Below, piece by piece: positions 1 to 7,124 of a stretch of DNA of 64,000 nucleotides. The DNA is from Kitasatospora sp. A2-31. Lineage in GTDB: Bacteria; Actinomycetota; Actinomycetes; Streptomycetales; Streptomycetaceae. Under the pieces are notes generated by a model, which was not told the DNA's origin, did not search any database, and saw only the letters and a list, made by a program, of their open reading frames with translations. The position numbers and the translations under genes were made by a program. The DNA lies in NCBI RefSeq assembly GCF_022288725.1, contig NZ_JAKNTA010000018.1, positions 54,943 to 118,942 of the forward strand, in the 5' to 3' direction. Position 1 is the first letter of the stretch. Each line of letters opens with the position of its first letter.

Positions 1-427
1 TGACGACCGCGGTGAACTGGTCCCAGTGATGACGGAGCCCCTGTTTCCCCGGCGGCGTGATGATCGCAGAGACGTACAGGGAGTACCGGGTTTCGGCCTG
101 GATGGCCTCGCAGAGCTCGGCGAGGTACGGCACGGCGCGCTGAATCTCGCGAAGGTTGATCGTGTGCCCGTCGTTGAAGAGTCCGCGGAGCTTGCCGGGG
201 GTCATCTCCCCGCGATCGGAGAATCGCCCGGGGTGCACGGCGCGGCCATCCTTCACCGCGGCGGTGTACGCGGGAATCAGCAGCCCGCGATCGATGTGGG
301 TATCCATCAGTCCGAGCGTGATCTGACGGTCCAGCTCGGCATCCTTGCGGCGGTAGAGCTTGGGCTCGGTGGGGCATTCGGCGAGCAGAGACTCGGCGTG
401 CTGCCCGAGCAGCTCCGAGAGCGACAT
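1..427 (-). CDS. JmjC/cupin-4 type oxygenase, partial (N-terminal 142 residues)
   Basis: The gene runs off the left edge, so only the N-terminal part is visible. Reading leftwards from ATG at 427 (AGGAGA about 8 nt upstream) gives an uninterrupted frame. Near the edge it contains GLRHHWDQFTAVV, the metal-binding HxD motif (H134, D136) of the JmjC/cupin-4 family of 2-oxoglutarate/Fe(II) hydroxylases that modify ribosomal proteins or peptides. The distal histidine lies outside the window. It starts 14 nt after the stop of the 158-aa gene, which implies one operon. A second, clearly different JmjC enzyme lies at 60053-61243. The family call is good; the substrate is unknown and is inferred to be the small protein upstream. 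Confidence 0.72.
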   Translation of the reverse strand, partial: MSLSELLGQHAESLLAECPTEPKLYRRKDAELDRQITLGLMDTHIDRGLLIPAYTAAVKDGRAVHPGRFSDRGEMTPGKLRGLFNDGHTINLREIQRAVPYLAELCEAIQAETRYSLYVSAIITPPGKQGLRHHWDQFTAVV

Positions 428-441
428 CGAACAGTCTCCTT

Positions 442-918
442 TCACAGCCCGAGCGGGCACGTGATCTCGGGGAGGTGGCGATTCGGGCAGGCAATGACCG
501 CGTAGCTGATCATCCGGTCGCCGGGCACGTAGTAGGACCACACGACGTCGACACCGTTGGTGATGTCCGTGCGCGCGTGGTGGGCCCGGGCATCGAGGCC
601 AGCGTCGACCGCGCCCCCGTCGGGACGCCGAGCGGGCGGGTTCGCCTGGTAGGTCGTCACAAGCCAGCGAAGGGCCGGCTCTGCCTCCTTCCACGTGTTG
701 TCGGCGAGTTCGGCGGGTCGACGCAGCAGGTAGTGCCCCGTGCGCAGGGGCGGAATGGCTCGTCGTTCGAACGGAGTGAAGGCGTTCGGGTCCGGCGCCT
801 TCTGCGACTTGAGCCACTCGGGGTCGATCGGGTTCGGCCGGCGCAGGTATTCCGTGTGGTACTGGGCGTTCGTGCCGATCCAGGGCCCGTACCCGTGCCA
901 GTGGCCAGAGAAGTCCAC
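442..918 (-). CDS. Unknown 158-aa protein between a DUF397-like peptide gene and a JmjC oxygenase gene
   Basis: GTG start with GGAGG 7 nt upstream. The protein is soluble, has no signal peptide or membrane segment, and is rich in Trp, Tyr, His and Pro near the N terminus (DFSGHWHGYGPWIGTN). I do not recognise the family. It lies between the 79-aa DUF397-like gene and the JmjC gene, 14 nt from the latter. This suggests it is a partner of the oxygenase, for example a substrate adaptor or second enzyme; that role is inference only. The gene-sized frame, good ribosome site and operon position support it being real. Confidence 0.7.
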   Translation of the reverse strand: MDFSGHWHGYGPWIGTNAQYHTEYLRRPNPIDPEWLKSQKAPDPNAFTPFERRAIPPLRTGHYLLRRPAELADNTWKEAEPALRWLVTTYQANPPARRPDGGAVDAGLDARAHHARTDITNGVDVVWSYYVPGDRMISYAVIACPNRHLPEITCPLGL

Positions 919-935
919 GGGTTATCCTCCAATGA

Positions 936-976
936 GGAGGTGCCCGCCCCAAGTTGGATTTGGGGCGGGCACCTCC
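936..976. terminator. Perfect 17-bp hairpin between the small-protein gene and its downstream enzyme genes
   Basis: GGAGGTGCCCGCCCCAA (936-952) pairs perfectly with 960-976 around a 7-nt loop. There is no U-tract, as is common in Streptomyces. It sits after the stop of the 79-aa gene and just before the ribosome site of the 158-aa gene. It could act as a partial terminator that gives more of the small protein than of the enzymes. Confidence 0.75.
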
Positions 977-1004
977 GTGTTCATGGGTGCGTCAGCCTAG
1001 GGCG

Positions 1005-1244
1005 TCAGGCCGCGAGCCCCCGGCTGGCGACCCACCCGACGGCGAACGCGTCGAGCTCGGCGGTGGTGAACCGCAGCTCGCGGCCCTCCCCCTCCTTCTT
1101 GCTGTCGCGCATGGCGAACCCGTCCGCGACGCCGGAGAGCGGGGCGATCGCGACACAGGTCTCGCTCTCGCTCTCCAGGTTGCCGCCGCACTGCCGCTCG
1201 AACAGACCGGAGGTGACCTCCGGCAGCTCGTACAGGTTGGACAT
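1005..1244 (-). CDS. DUF397-like small protein (79 aa), possible substrate of the adjacent JmjC oxygenase
   Basis: ATG start with GGAGGG directly upstream. The C-terminal half matches the DUF397 pattern: a Cys (ETCVAIA), an MRDSK segment and a final FTTAELDAF block. The N-terminal 30 residues, including ELPEVTSGLFERQCGG and an acidic ESESE stretch, are not standard for DUF397 and could be a recognition region. Unlike ordinary DUF397 genes, it is not preceded by an Scr1-type regulator. It heads an operon with the 158-aa gene and a JmjC oxygenase, separated from them by a strong hairpin. The DUF397 similarity is visible; the idea that it is a modified peptide is inference. Confidence 0.65.
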   Translation of the reverse strand: MSNLYELPEVTSGLFERQCGGNLESESETCVAIAPLSGVADGFAMRDSKKEGEGRELRFTTAELDAFAVGWVASRGLAA

Positions 1245-1410
1245 TTTCCCTCCAACGTGGTTGGTGCACAGGACCGTTCGGCCGGTCAGCCGAACGTGTG
1301 GCGGCGTAACGTGTTGCGCCGCCGACCGCCCGCACTGCCGCTTTCGCGACAGCCGCAGACGGAGCCATGGGGAGCGGGATTCCCCCGCCCTTGCGTGGCC
1401 GGTGCGCCTC

Positions 1411-1665
1411 CTATGGGGTGGCGTTCCCGGTCGCTCGGTGTCGCTTCCAGCGCAGTCGCTGAGCCTCGGACCGGCCCCGGATGCGCACGCCCCACCGCTG
1501 CAGGCGTATGCGCAGCCAATCGTCGGACCGGCCGATCTGCTGGGAGAGCGCTTCCATGGTGGTGCCGCCCTGGTAGCGCGCGATCAACTGGACGCGTTCA
1601 GTGCGCGTCGGCTCACGATCGGGCGGAAGCGGCTCCAACGGGGGTCCGATGGGGTGGGATGTCAT
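1411..1665 (-). CDS. Small helix-turn-helix protein
   Basis: 84 aa. The central part (RTERVQLIARYQGGTTMEAL followed by SQQIGRSDDWLRIRLQRWG) reads as a helix-turn-helix like those in small actinophage DNA-binding or resolvase-type proteins, followed by a basic tail. ATG at 1665 has no convincing Shine-Dalgarno sequence, so the start is uncertain. Its role is probably regulatory. It shares its strand with the 79-aa/158-aa/JmjC genes and could lie upstream of them in one transcript. Confidence 0.5.
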   Translation of the reverse strand: MTSHPIGPPLEPLPPDREPTRTERVQLIARYQGGTTMEALSQQIGRSDDWLRIRLQRWGVRIRGRSEAQRLRWKRHRATGNATP

Positions 1666-2136
1666 GGGGAGTAGTCCAGATGACTAGGTGGCCTGAGCGA
1701 GTGCCCCCTCGCCCGGTCGTCCATGCCGTCCACTGTCATGTCACCGGGGCGAGGGGGATGGTGCACCCCATCGGCCGCGCAAGCGGCCGGTGGCTGGTCC
1801 CGCCCCACGGGTGGCCTGTCACGCGACGAGTGGGGCGGGTGATCAAGGGGTGTCCCTGCCGGCCGGGGTTCCCGACCGATGGCCGACAGGGACGTGCGCT
1901 CCGTGAAGGACCCTAGAGACTCCGGAGCGCGTTCCAGTGCTGCGCCAACCTTGGGCGCGCGCTGGAAGATTTGCCGCCCGCTGTGCGGGAAGCGGGCGGC
2001 GGTCGCACACGCGTCAGGCAGAGGTGTGTGCGGCGTCCGGAAGGGCTGAGCACCGGGGAGGCTGCCCGGACCGGACGGTGTTGGCTCCGGCCTGCGGGCC
2101 GGTGCCGGTAGGTCCGCTGTGTGACGGAGCACGACG
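1666..2136. other. Gene-poor gap with short inverted repeats
   Basis: I see no convincing gene on either strand; the frames here lack ribosome sites and have the composition of shadow frames. Dyads are present, including GTCCCTG near 1853 paired with CAGGGAC near 1887, and a CGGCCGC/GGCCG pair near 1775. The former could terminate transcription from the right. Nothing else is identifiable. Confidence 0.4.
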
Positions 2137-2592
2137 TCACGCAGCGGAAGCCGGGGGCGGGAGGTTGGAGCGGTTGAGCGCGAGGGCGCCCTCGGCGGTG
2201 CGCGGCTGCACCGTGTCGACGAGCGGGCGGTGCGGGTCCGCCGTCGTGCGGGCAGGCGGACGCTCGATGAACCGGTGATCGGTCTCCCACTCGCATCCGC
2301 CCGTTTCCGGGCGTAGGTGAACCGTACGACCCACCCGCTCCATCACCACCCCGAGTCGACCGGTCAGCACGTCGTAAACGAGTTCGCCGCGCGGCGCGTC
2401 GTAGGGGTTGGCGAGAGGCTTGTGCGCAGTCTTGCTCGGGTCACCGTTCGAGAACATCGGAGCCAGAGCGACGAGGTCGGCGACGGGTGCTCCGGTGCTG
2501 CACCGGCCGCAGGTGCACGGCCTCATGTGTCGATCTTCCACCACCGGCAAGTGCCCGGGGGTGCCCGGTCCCAAAGTCTGATGATCCGTCAT
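2137..2592 (-). CDS. Hypothetical 151-aa cysteine-containing protein
   Basis: ATG at 2592 preceded by GGAGA. The N terminus holds a small cluster, RPCTCGRCSTGAP, that could bind metal. The middle (ELVYDVLTGRLGVVMERVGR) looks like a small beta-barrel of the kind found in many Streptomyces accessory proteins encoded near Scr1/DUF397 loci. No catalytic motif is recognised. It is divergent from the Scr1-like gene, with a roughly 125-nt intergenic region holding an operator-like palindrome. Confidence 0.6.
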   Translation of the reverse strand: MTDHQTLGPGTPGHLPVVEDRHMRPCTCGRCSTGAPVADLVALAPMFSNGDPSKTAHKPLANPYDAPRGELVYDVLTGRLGVVMERVGRTVHLRPETGGCEWETDHRFIERPPARTTADPHRPLVDTVQPRTAEGALALNRSNLPPPASAA

Positions 2593-2683
2593 GAATGCGT
2601 CTCCGTTGGTGCTTGTGTCGCTCCGTACGTCCTCGCTGTGTTCTAAGGATCGTCCTCTGGCGCTACGCTCACCAGGAGTCGAG

Positions 2684-2706
2684 CTATAACACCCGGAGAG
2701 TTATAG
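2684..2706. promoter_or_regulatory. Operator-like inverted repeat upstream of the Scr1-type gene
   Basis: CTATAAC (2684-2690) and GTTATAG (2700-2706) form a perfect 7-bp inverted repeat with a 9-nt spacer. It overlaps the AGGAG ribosome site of the gene that starts at 2718. This AT-rich dyad in GC-rich DNA is a good candidate for autorepression by the encoded HTH protein. Confidence 0.6.
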
Positions 2707-2717
2707 GAGCTGGTCGC

Positions 2718-3536
2718 GTGACCGTCGAGACTGACGCGCCGGACCCAACTTCGTCGCTGCTGGCCTTCTTTGGCTCGGAGATCCTTCGGCTCCGGACTGA
2801 ACGAGGCTGGTCTCAGGGCGCGTTGGCCAAGGAGGCGCACACCACGCAGGCCATGATCAGCTATCTGGAGTCAGCAAAGCGCGTGCCCACTGACGATCTC
2901 GTTCGAGATCTCGACGCGGTGTTCGAGACGGGTGGCCACCTTGGCAGGCTGCTGCCGTTGGTGCTGCGCTACGCCTACCCCTCGTGGTTCCTTCCGTATG
3001 TCCAGCTGGAGCACGACTCAAAGTCCATGCGGGTGTTCGAGAGTCAGATCGTTCCGGGATTGCTGCAGACGGAGGGGTATGCGCGCGCGATGCTCGCTGC
3101 TGTGCGGCCGGACAACCTTGATGACCTAGTGGCGGCGAGGATGTCTCGGCAAGCGCTGTTCGAGCGGAAGGTTCCGCCGCATACCTGGTTCGTGGTCGAC
3201 GAGCAGGCGCTGCTCCGCACCATAGGTGGGCCGCTGATCATGATCGAGCAGTTGGAACGACTTCTCGACGCTGGACAACAGCCGCGGACGGTCATTCAGG
3301 TAGTGCCGGCGAGCGTCGTTGCTCACCCGGGACTCGCCGGACCGTTCACGGTCATGTCGTTCGATGAACAGCCCGATGTCCTCTACGTTGACGGCTTCTC
3401 GCAAGGGCGTTTGGCGCTCGAATCTAACGAGGTCATCGAGGCGGGGCGCGCCTATGATCTGCTCAGGGCTGTTGCCCTGTCGCCGGAGGCGTCGGCCGAG
3501 CTGATCGGCGCGCGAGTGGAGGAACTGAAGCAATGA
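2718..3536 (+). CDS. Scr1-family HTH regulator with DUF5753 domain
   Basis: The GTG at 2718 is chosen because TAGGAG lies 8 nt upstream; longer frames lack this. The protein is 272 aa. The N-terminal 80 residues form an XRE helix-turn-helix (TERGWSQGALAKEAHTTQAM). The rest is the DUF5753 ligand/partner domain, with the characteristic IVPGLLQTEGYARAML and a C-terminal AYDLLRAVAL region. Family members pair with a DUF397 protein and act as antitoxin-like or developmental regulators (Scr1/WhiJ type). It overlaps the DUF397 gene by 4 nt. Base composition is lower in GC than the surrounding phage genes, consistent with transferred cargo. Confidence 0.9.
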   Translation: MTVETDAPDPTSSLLAFFGSEILRLRTERGWSQGALAKEAHTTQAMISYLESAKRVPTDDLVRDLDAVFETGGHLGRLLPLVLRYAYPSWFLPYVQLEHDSKSMRVFESQIVPGLLQTEGYARAMLAAVRPDNLDDLVAARMSRQALFERKVPPHTWFVVDEQALLRTIGGPLIMIEQLERLLDAGQQPRTVIQVVPASVVAHPGLAGPFTVMSFDEQPDVLYVDGFSQGRLALESNEVIEAGRAYDLLRAVALSPEASAELIGARVEELKQ

Positions 3537-3742
3537 ACAGGGCGAGTGACCTTGATGTGACGTGGAGGAAGAGCCGTCACAGCACGAACGGCGGGAACTG
3601 CATCGAGGTGGGCGACGGAATGCCGGGCGCCGTGCCTGTGCGTGACTCCAAGGACCCGCACGGACCTGCCCTAACGTTTCCGGCGAGTGCCTGGCGTTCC
3701 TTCGTCGTCGCCGTCCGGGCCGGAGACTTCGACACCGAGTAG
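3533..3742 (+). CDS. DUF397 protein, partner of the Scr1-type regulator
   Basis: 69 aa, translationally coupled to the regulator by ATGA. It contains the full DUF397 signature: W(R)KS near the N terminus, NCIEVG, VRDSKDPHGPALTF, and a final AWRSFVVAVRAGDF. Proteins of this family are the small partner (proposed toxin or anti-regulator) of Scr1-like HTH proteins. It is followed by a strong shared terminator and faces the lysE gene convergently. Confidence 0.9.
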   Translation: MNRASDLDVTWRKSRHSTNGGNCIEVGDGMPGAVPVRDSKDPHGPALTFPASAWRSFVVAVRAGDFDTE

Positions 3743-3761
3743 TTCATCCCCCAACGCAGAA

Positions 3762-3804
3762 AGCGCCCCCTTGTACCGGCACGTAGCCGGTGCAAGGGGG
3801 CGCT
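3762..3804. terminator. Bidirectional terminator between DUF397 and lysE genes
   Basis: A 19-bp stem (3762-3780 with 3786-3804, one G-U pair) around ACGTA. It serves the convergent DUF397 gene on plus and the lysE gene on minus. Confidence 0.8.
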
Positions 3805-3812
3805 GTGCTGAT

Positions 3813-4472
3813 CTAGGCAGCGGAAGAGATGGCGAGCTTGGCGGCGAAGCCGGCGAACAGCGCGGCGACGCCCGTGGTGAGGCTGGCGGACAGGCGCTTG
3901 CGGCGGCGGAACGCTGCCGAGAGGGAGGTGCCGGCGAAGATCAGCGCCGACAGGTACAGGAAGCTGAACGCTTGCAGGATGCCCCCGAGCACGCCGAACG
4001 AGAGGATCGGCAGGCCGTAGGACGGGTCAACGAATTGTGTGAAGAACGACAGAAGGAACAAGATCGCCTTGGGGTTCAGCAGGCTGATCACCAGCGCCCG
4101 CCGGAACGGCCGCTCGCTCGGCTCCTCAGCAGCAGCTGCCGGGGCCGTTGACTCGTCGGTGGTGTGGCGCTGGCGCCAGAGCTGACGGGCGGCGCGCAGC
4201 ATGCCAATGCCGATCCACAGCAGGTAGGCAGCGCCGCCGAACTTAACGACAGCGAAGACTGCCGGGTTGGCCTTGAGCAGCGACGAAGCGCCCATCGACG
4301 TAAGGCTGATCAACGTCAGGTCCCCGACGAAGACACCGGCCGCAGCCTTGTAGCCGGTGCGGACACCCTTGCGGGCGGCCACAGACAGGACATAGAGGGA
4401 GTTCGGACCAGGTAGCAGGACGATGACGAGCGCGCCTATGACGTAGGCAGGCAGATCGGTGACCCCGAGCAT
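3813..4472 (-). CDS. LysE-family amino-acid exporter, complete copy carried by the prophage
   Basis: 219 aa when started at ATG 4472 (LGVTDLPAYVIGALVIVLLP), where the family normally begins; the upstream frame extension lacks family features. It has the LysE/RhtB fold: about six hydrophobic segments, the PGPNSLYVL motif in TM1, a central polar loop, and the NPKAILFLLSFFTQF segment. Its last 77 residues are about 80% identical by eye to the truncated lysE fragment at 33946-34176. So the prophage carries a full homologue of the gene it interrupts. It follows the lysis genes with an 88-nt gap. The exported substrate is unknown. Confidence 0.88.
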   Translation of the reverse strand: MLGVTDLPAYVIGALVIVLLPGPNSLYVLSVAARKGVRTGYKAAAGVFVGDLTLISLTSMGASSLLKANPAVFAVVKFGGAAYLLWIGIGMLRAARQLWRQRHTTDESTAPAAAAEEPSERPFRRALVISLLNPKAILFLLSFFTQFVDPSYGLPILSFGVLGGILQAFSFLYLSALIFAGTSLSAAFRRRKRLSASLTTGVAALFAGFAAKLAISSAA

Positions 4473-4560
4473 TGGCAGAGACCTTCGTGTGGGAGAGGGG
4501 CTGCCATCGTACGGGCGCCCCTCGAATGGCCCGGAGGTCGGGACGGGGACGCTGTGCTGT

Positions 4561-4890
4561 CTACGGGGGGTCGAGGTGGGCGGTGCGCTGGTCGACGCGG
4601 TCAACGGCATCGCGCAAGCTCGCCCCGCTGTTGGGGTGCAGCTCGTGCTCGACGGCGGCGATCCGGTGCTCGATCGTGTCGAGCCTGGCCATAACGCCGG
4701 GCCGGCCGGGTACTCCGGGGCGGTCGGGAACGCCGGTCCAGTCGTCGACGACTTCCTCGACCTTGGCAGCGAGGCGGCGGACGCCGCGGGTGGCGCGCCA
4801 GATGAGGCCGAGTGCGGCAGAGAGGGTGACCACCGCGCCGGCCCACAGCAGGATGTCGTCGAGCCGGCCGGCGCCGGTGGGGTCGCTCAC
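4561..4890 (-). CDS. Membrane-anchored coiled-coil lysis-module protein (DUF2746/XhlA-like)
   Basis: 109 aa. GTG at 4890 overlaps the holin stop codon (GTGA). One N-terminal membrane segment (LLWAGAVVTLSAALGLIW) is followed by a basic, amphipathic helical region with regular hydrophobic spacing (ARLDTIEHRIAAVEHELH). Small proteins of this architecture next to the holin are usual in actinophage lysis modules. It is the last gene of the lytic operon. Confidence 0.65.
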   Translation of the reverse strand: MSDPTGAGRLDDILLWAGAVVTLSAALGLIWRATRGVRRLAAKVEEVVDDWTGVPDRPGVPGRPGVMARLDTIEHRIAAVEHELHPNSGASLRDAVDRVDQRTAHLDPP

Positions 4891-5114
4891 TCGGTGGTGT
4901 CTCCCTTCGGGGTGCGCAGCCACGCGGGCAGCAGCTGCTCGACGACGGGCAGGGCCATCACGCGGGTGACGGCTCCGGCGACGGTGAGCGCCACCGCGAT
5001 GCCGGGCAGTGTCTCGGGGATGCCGGCGGTGGAGACGAGCAGGGGGAGTGCGGCGAGTAGGCCGAGCAGGGCCTGCAGGCCGGTGCGGATGGTGCGGCGG
5101 GTGGCGTCGGTCAA
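4887..5114 (-). CDS. Holin
   Basis: 75 aa with two hydrophobic segments (about residues 13-31 and 37-56) and a charged C terminus (LRTPKGDTTE). Size, topology and position directly after the endolysin and before the coiled-coil membrane protein fit a phage holin that permeabilises the membrane for endolysin release. It has no sequence-specific motif, so the call rests on context. Confidence 0.7.
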   Translation of the reverse strand: MTDATRRTIRTGLQALLGLLAALPLLVSTAGIPETLPGIAVALTVAGAVTRVMALPVVEQLLPAWLRTPKGDTTE

Positions 5115-5137
5115 GGGGGTGCCTCCTGTTGGTGGGT

Positions 5138-5161
5138 GCCCGGGGCCGGCTGGCCCCGGGC
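5138..5161. terminator. Intercistronic hairpin between endolysin and holin genes
   Basis: Perfect 10-bp stem GCCCGGGGCC/GGCCCCGGGC with a 4-nt loop, just after the endolysin stop. It may attenuate transcription into the holin gene. Confidence 0.6.
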
Positions 5162-5166
5162 GGGGG

Positions 5167-6303
5167 TTAGCGGACGGTGAAGTCGTGGCGGGCGCCGAGC
5201 TGTTCGAGGGAGGTGCGGCCGGGGATTCCGTCGGCCGCGGTGCCGGAGTAGCCGAGGGTGCGCTGCCACGCGGCGTAGGCCGCCACGGTGCGCGAGCCGA
5301 AACTGCCGTCGCCGGACCACTGCCGGTCGAGCAGGCCCTCGGCGGCGAGCGCGGCCTCGACTACCCGGACGGCGTCCGGGTAGGTGGTGCCGCCCTGCGG
5401 GAGGCCGGGGTCACGGCGGGCGGCGGCGATCACCTGGTCGAGGTCGACGACCGCCTGCTCGCCTGGCAGTGCGCCGCCGAGCAGGCGCCGCAGCGACTGC
5501 TCGCCCGGCACCCCGTCGGCGTCGCTCCCCGAGTAGCCGAGCGCCTGCTGCCACTCGGAGTAGTTCAGGGTGTCGGCGTCGGTCCAGTCCTCGTTGGGGC
5601 CGACGGCGTAGTGCTGGCCGTGACCGGCGGACACGAGCGCTTCGCCGACCTGCCGGACGTGCGGGCCGTGCGCGCCGTAGCCGTACTCCAGTCCGCCGAT
5701 GGTCACCCGGTAGCGGGCGGGCCCGGCCGGCTGCGGGTCGGGGGCCGGCGCGGGGGCGGGGGTCGACTCCGGGGCGCCGTTGGCGCGGGCGACGATCGCG
5801 GGGAACACGATGTCGTGGAACTGCTGCACCCTCGCGTCGCCGGGGCAGGCCGTGCCGGACGTCGACCACGATCGGTGAAGCCGGTGGTAGCCGTAGCCGG
5901 GGTCATCCGGGGTCCGGCAGATGCGGAGCGGGATGCCGTGTTCGTGGTGGAGCCAGACGCCCAGGGCGACGAGCTGCTCGATTTGCTGCTCGGTCCACGG
6001 GTCGGTGTGCTCGCTGTTGGACTCGGTCTCGATCGAGACCGCACCGGTGCCGTCGTTCCTGCGGTTGGCGGACGCGTTCGCGTCCGCCCGAGTGCCGGTC
6101 CCGATGAACTGCCCGAGCTCGCCCCGATAGCCGAGCCCGAAGTGCGATTCGAGGTTCGTCGAATCGCGCCAGAACTCGTAGATCCGGTGCGGCCCCCACT
6201 CCGCGGCGATCGAGTGGAGGATGAACTGCGTGGGGGTGATGGCCGGCTGCTGGTCGCTCTCGGGCTGCAGCTCGATCTTTTCGGCGCCGGGGTACCACGA
6301 CAT
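5167..6303 (-). CDS. Endolysin: N-acetylmuramoyl-L-alanine amidase with two C-terminal peptidoglycan-binding-like repeats
   Basis: 378 aa. ATG 6303 is chosen (GGAGA upstream, MSWYPGAEKIEL start). The N-terminal ~180 residues form an amidase_2/PGRP-type domain: FILHSIAAEWGPHRIYEFW gives the first histidine, VSIETESNS the conserved glutamate strand, and RLHRSWSTSGTACPGDAR the final His and Cys zinc ligands. A Pro/Ala linker (ESTPAPAPAPDPQPAG) follows. Two repeats end in YSGSDADGVPGEQSL and YSGTAADGIPGRTSL and are probably cell-wall binding. It cleaves the MurNAc-L-Ala bond at lysis. Confidence 0.9.
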   Translation of the reverse strand: MSWYPGAEKIELQPESDQQPAITPTQFILHSIAAEWGPHRIYEFWRDSTNLESHFGLGYRGELGQFIGTGTRADANASANRRNDGTGAVSIETESNSEHTDPWTEQQIEQLVALGVWLHHEHGIPLRICRTPDDPGYGYHRLHRSWSTSGTACPGDARVQQFHDIVFPAIVARANGAPESTPAPAPAPDPQPAGPARYRVTIGGLEYGYGAHGPHVRQVGEALVSAGHGQHYAVGPNEDWTDADTLNYSEWQQALGYSGSDADGVPGEQSLRRLLGGALPGEQAVVDLDQVIAAARRDPGLPQGGTTYPDAVRVVEAALAAEGLLDRQWSGDGSFGSRTVAAYAAWQRTLGYSGTAADGIPGRTSLEQLGARHDFTVR

Positions 6304-6386
6304 CAGGGGTGTCTCCAGACATGGGAAAGCCCCGGGGCCGGTGGGCCGCGGGGCGAACGGTTTTGGGGTAGTTGCGAGTTGGGGAT

Positions 6387-7124
6387 CTAGCGGGTCTGTG
6401 TGCCGATGGCGCCGGCGGCGCAGGTGTAGACGTTGCCGGTGCCGCCGGTGCGCCATGCCCGGATCTCAACTCGGGTGACGTCGCCGTACTTGCCGGGGCA
6501 GAGCTTCGGGCCGTCGGTGACGTAGATCCAGTCGCCGGAGTTGAGGTTGTGCTGCTCGCCCCAGGGCTGGCCGTCGACGTAGACCTGCGCGGCACCGGTG
6601 GTTCCGACGTCGCTCGCGGCGTAGGCGGCCACGGTGAGCATCGGGTGATAGCGCACGTGCGGGGCGGTCCACAGTGATTCCGGGCTGCCTGACTGCGTGC
6701 GCGCGTACCGATCGAGGTCCCCATCGGGATAGAACGGTGTGTGCAGGTAGGGCACGGCGAGGCCGCCGTTCACCCGGTCTTCGGTGAAGATCGTGTTGCC
6801 GCGGTTGTCGTAGATGTCGAGGCCCTGCGGCATGGTGCCGTTGGAGAACATGGCGAGCGCGAGGGACCCGTCTTCCCGGCTGATCAGGACACCGTACTGA
6901 GGAGCGCCGTTCGGGCGCGGTATGTCGAGGTCGCCGATGTAGACCATGGGCGTGCCGTCGGCGTCCTGCACGGTGAGCGTGCCGCCTTCGCCGATGACGA
7001 CGGGGCCGTGCTGGATGCGGTCGAGGGCTGGCCGGGTCTGGGCCCGGCCGGAGAGCTCGCGCACCTGCCGTTCGAGAGTGCGGATGCGGTCGAGGAGATC
7101 CTGCGGGATCGCGGCCAAGGTCAA
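6387..7124 (-). CDS. Minor tail protein (tail tip or fibre)
   Basis: 245 aa. A short coiled coil at the N terminus (LLDRIRTLERQVRELSGR) is followed by beta-rich sequence typical of actinophage tail-tip proteins (GPVVIGEGGTLTVQDADG, then LISREDGSLALAMFSNG). Similar proteins sit between the baseplate-hub-like protein and the endolysin in Streptomyces siphophages. It overlaps the upstream tail gene by 4 nt. It may contribute to receptor contact, but no specific binding fold is evident. Confidence 0.7.
   Translation of the reverse strand: MTLAAIPQDLLDRIRTLERQVRELSGRAQTRPALDRIQHGPVVIGEGGTLTVQDADGTPMVYIGDLDIPRPNGAPQYGVLISREDGSLALAMFSNGTMPQGLDIYDNRGNTIFTEDRVNGGLAVPYLHTPFYPDGDLDRYARTQSGSPESLWTAPHVRYHPMLTVAAYAASDVGTTGAAQVYVDGQPWGEQHNLNSGDWIYVTDGPKLCPGKYGDVTRVEIRAWRTGGTGNVYTCAAGAIGTQTR

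Noticed and set aside
4459..6390. 643-aa plus-strand open frame opposite lysE, holin and endolysin
   Set aside because: It is the antisense shadow of clear phage genes in high-GC DNA. It has no ribosome site and its composition (Gly/Val/Arg runs) is that of a shadow frame.
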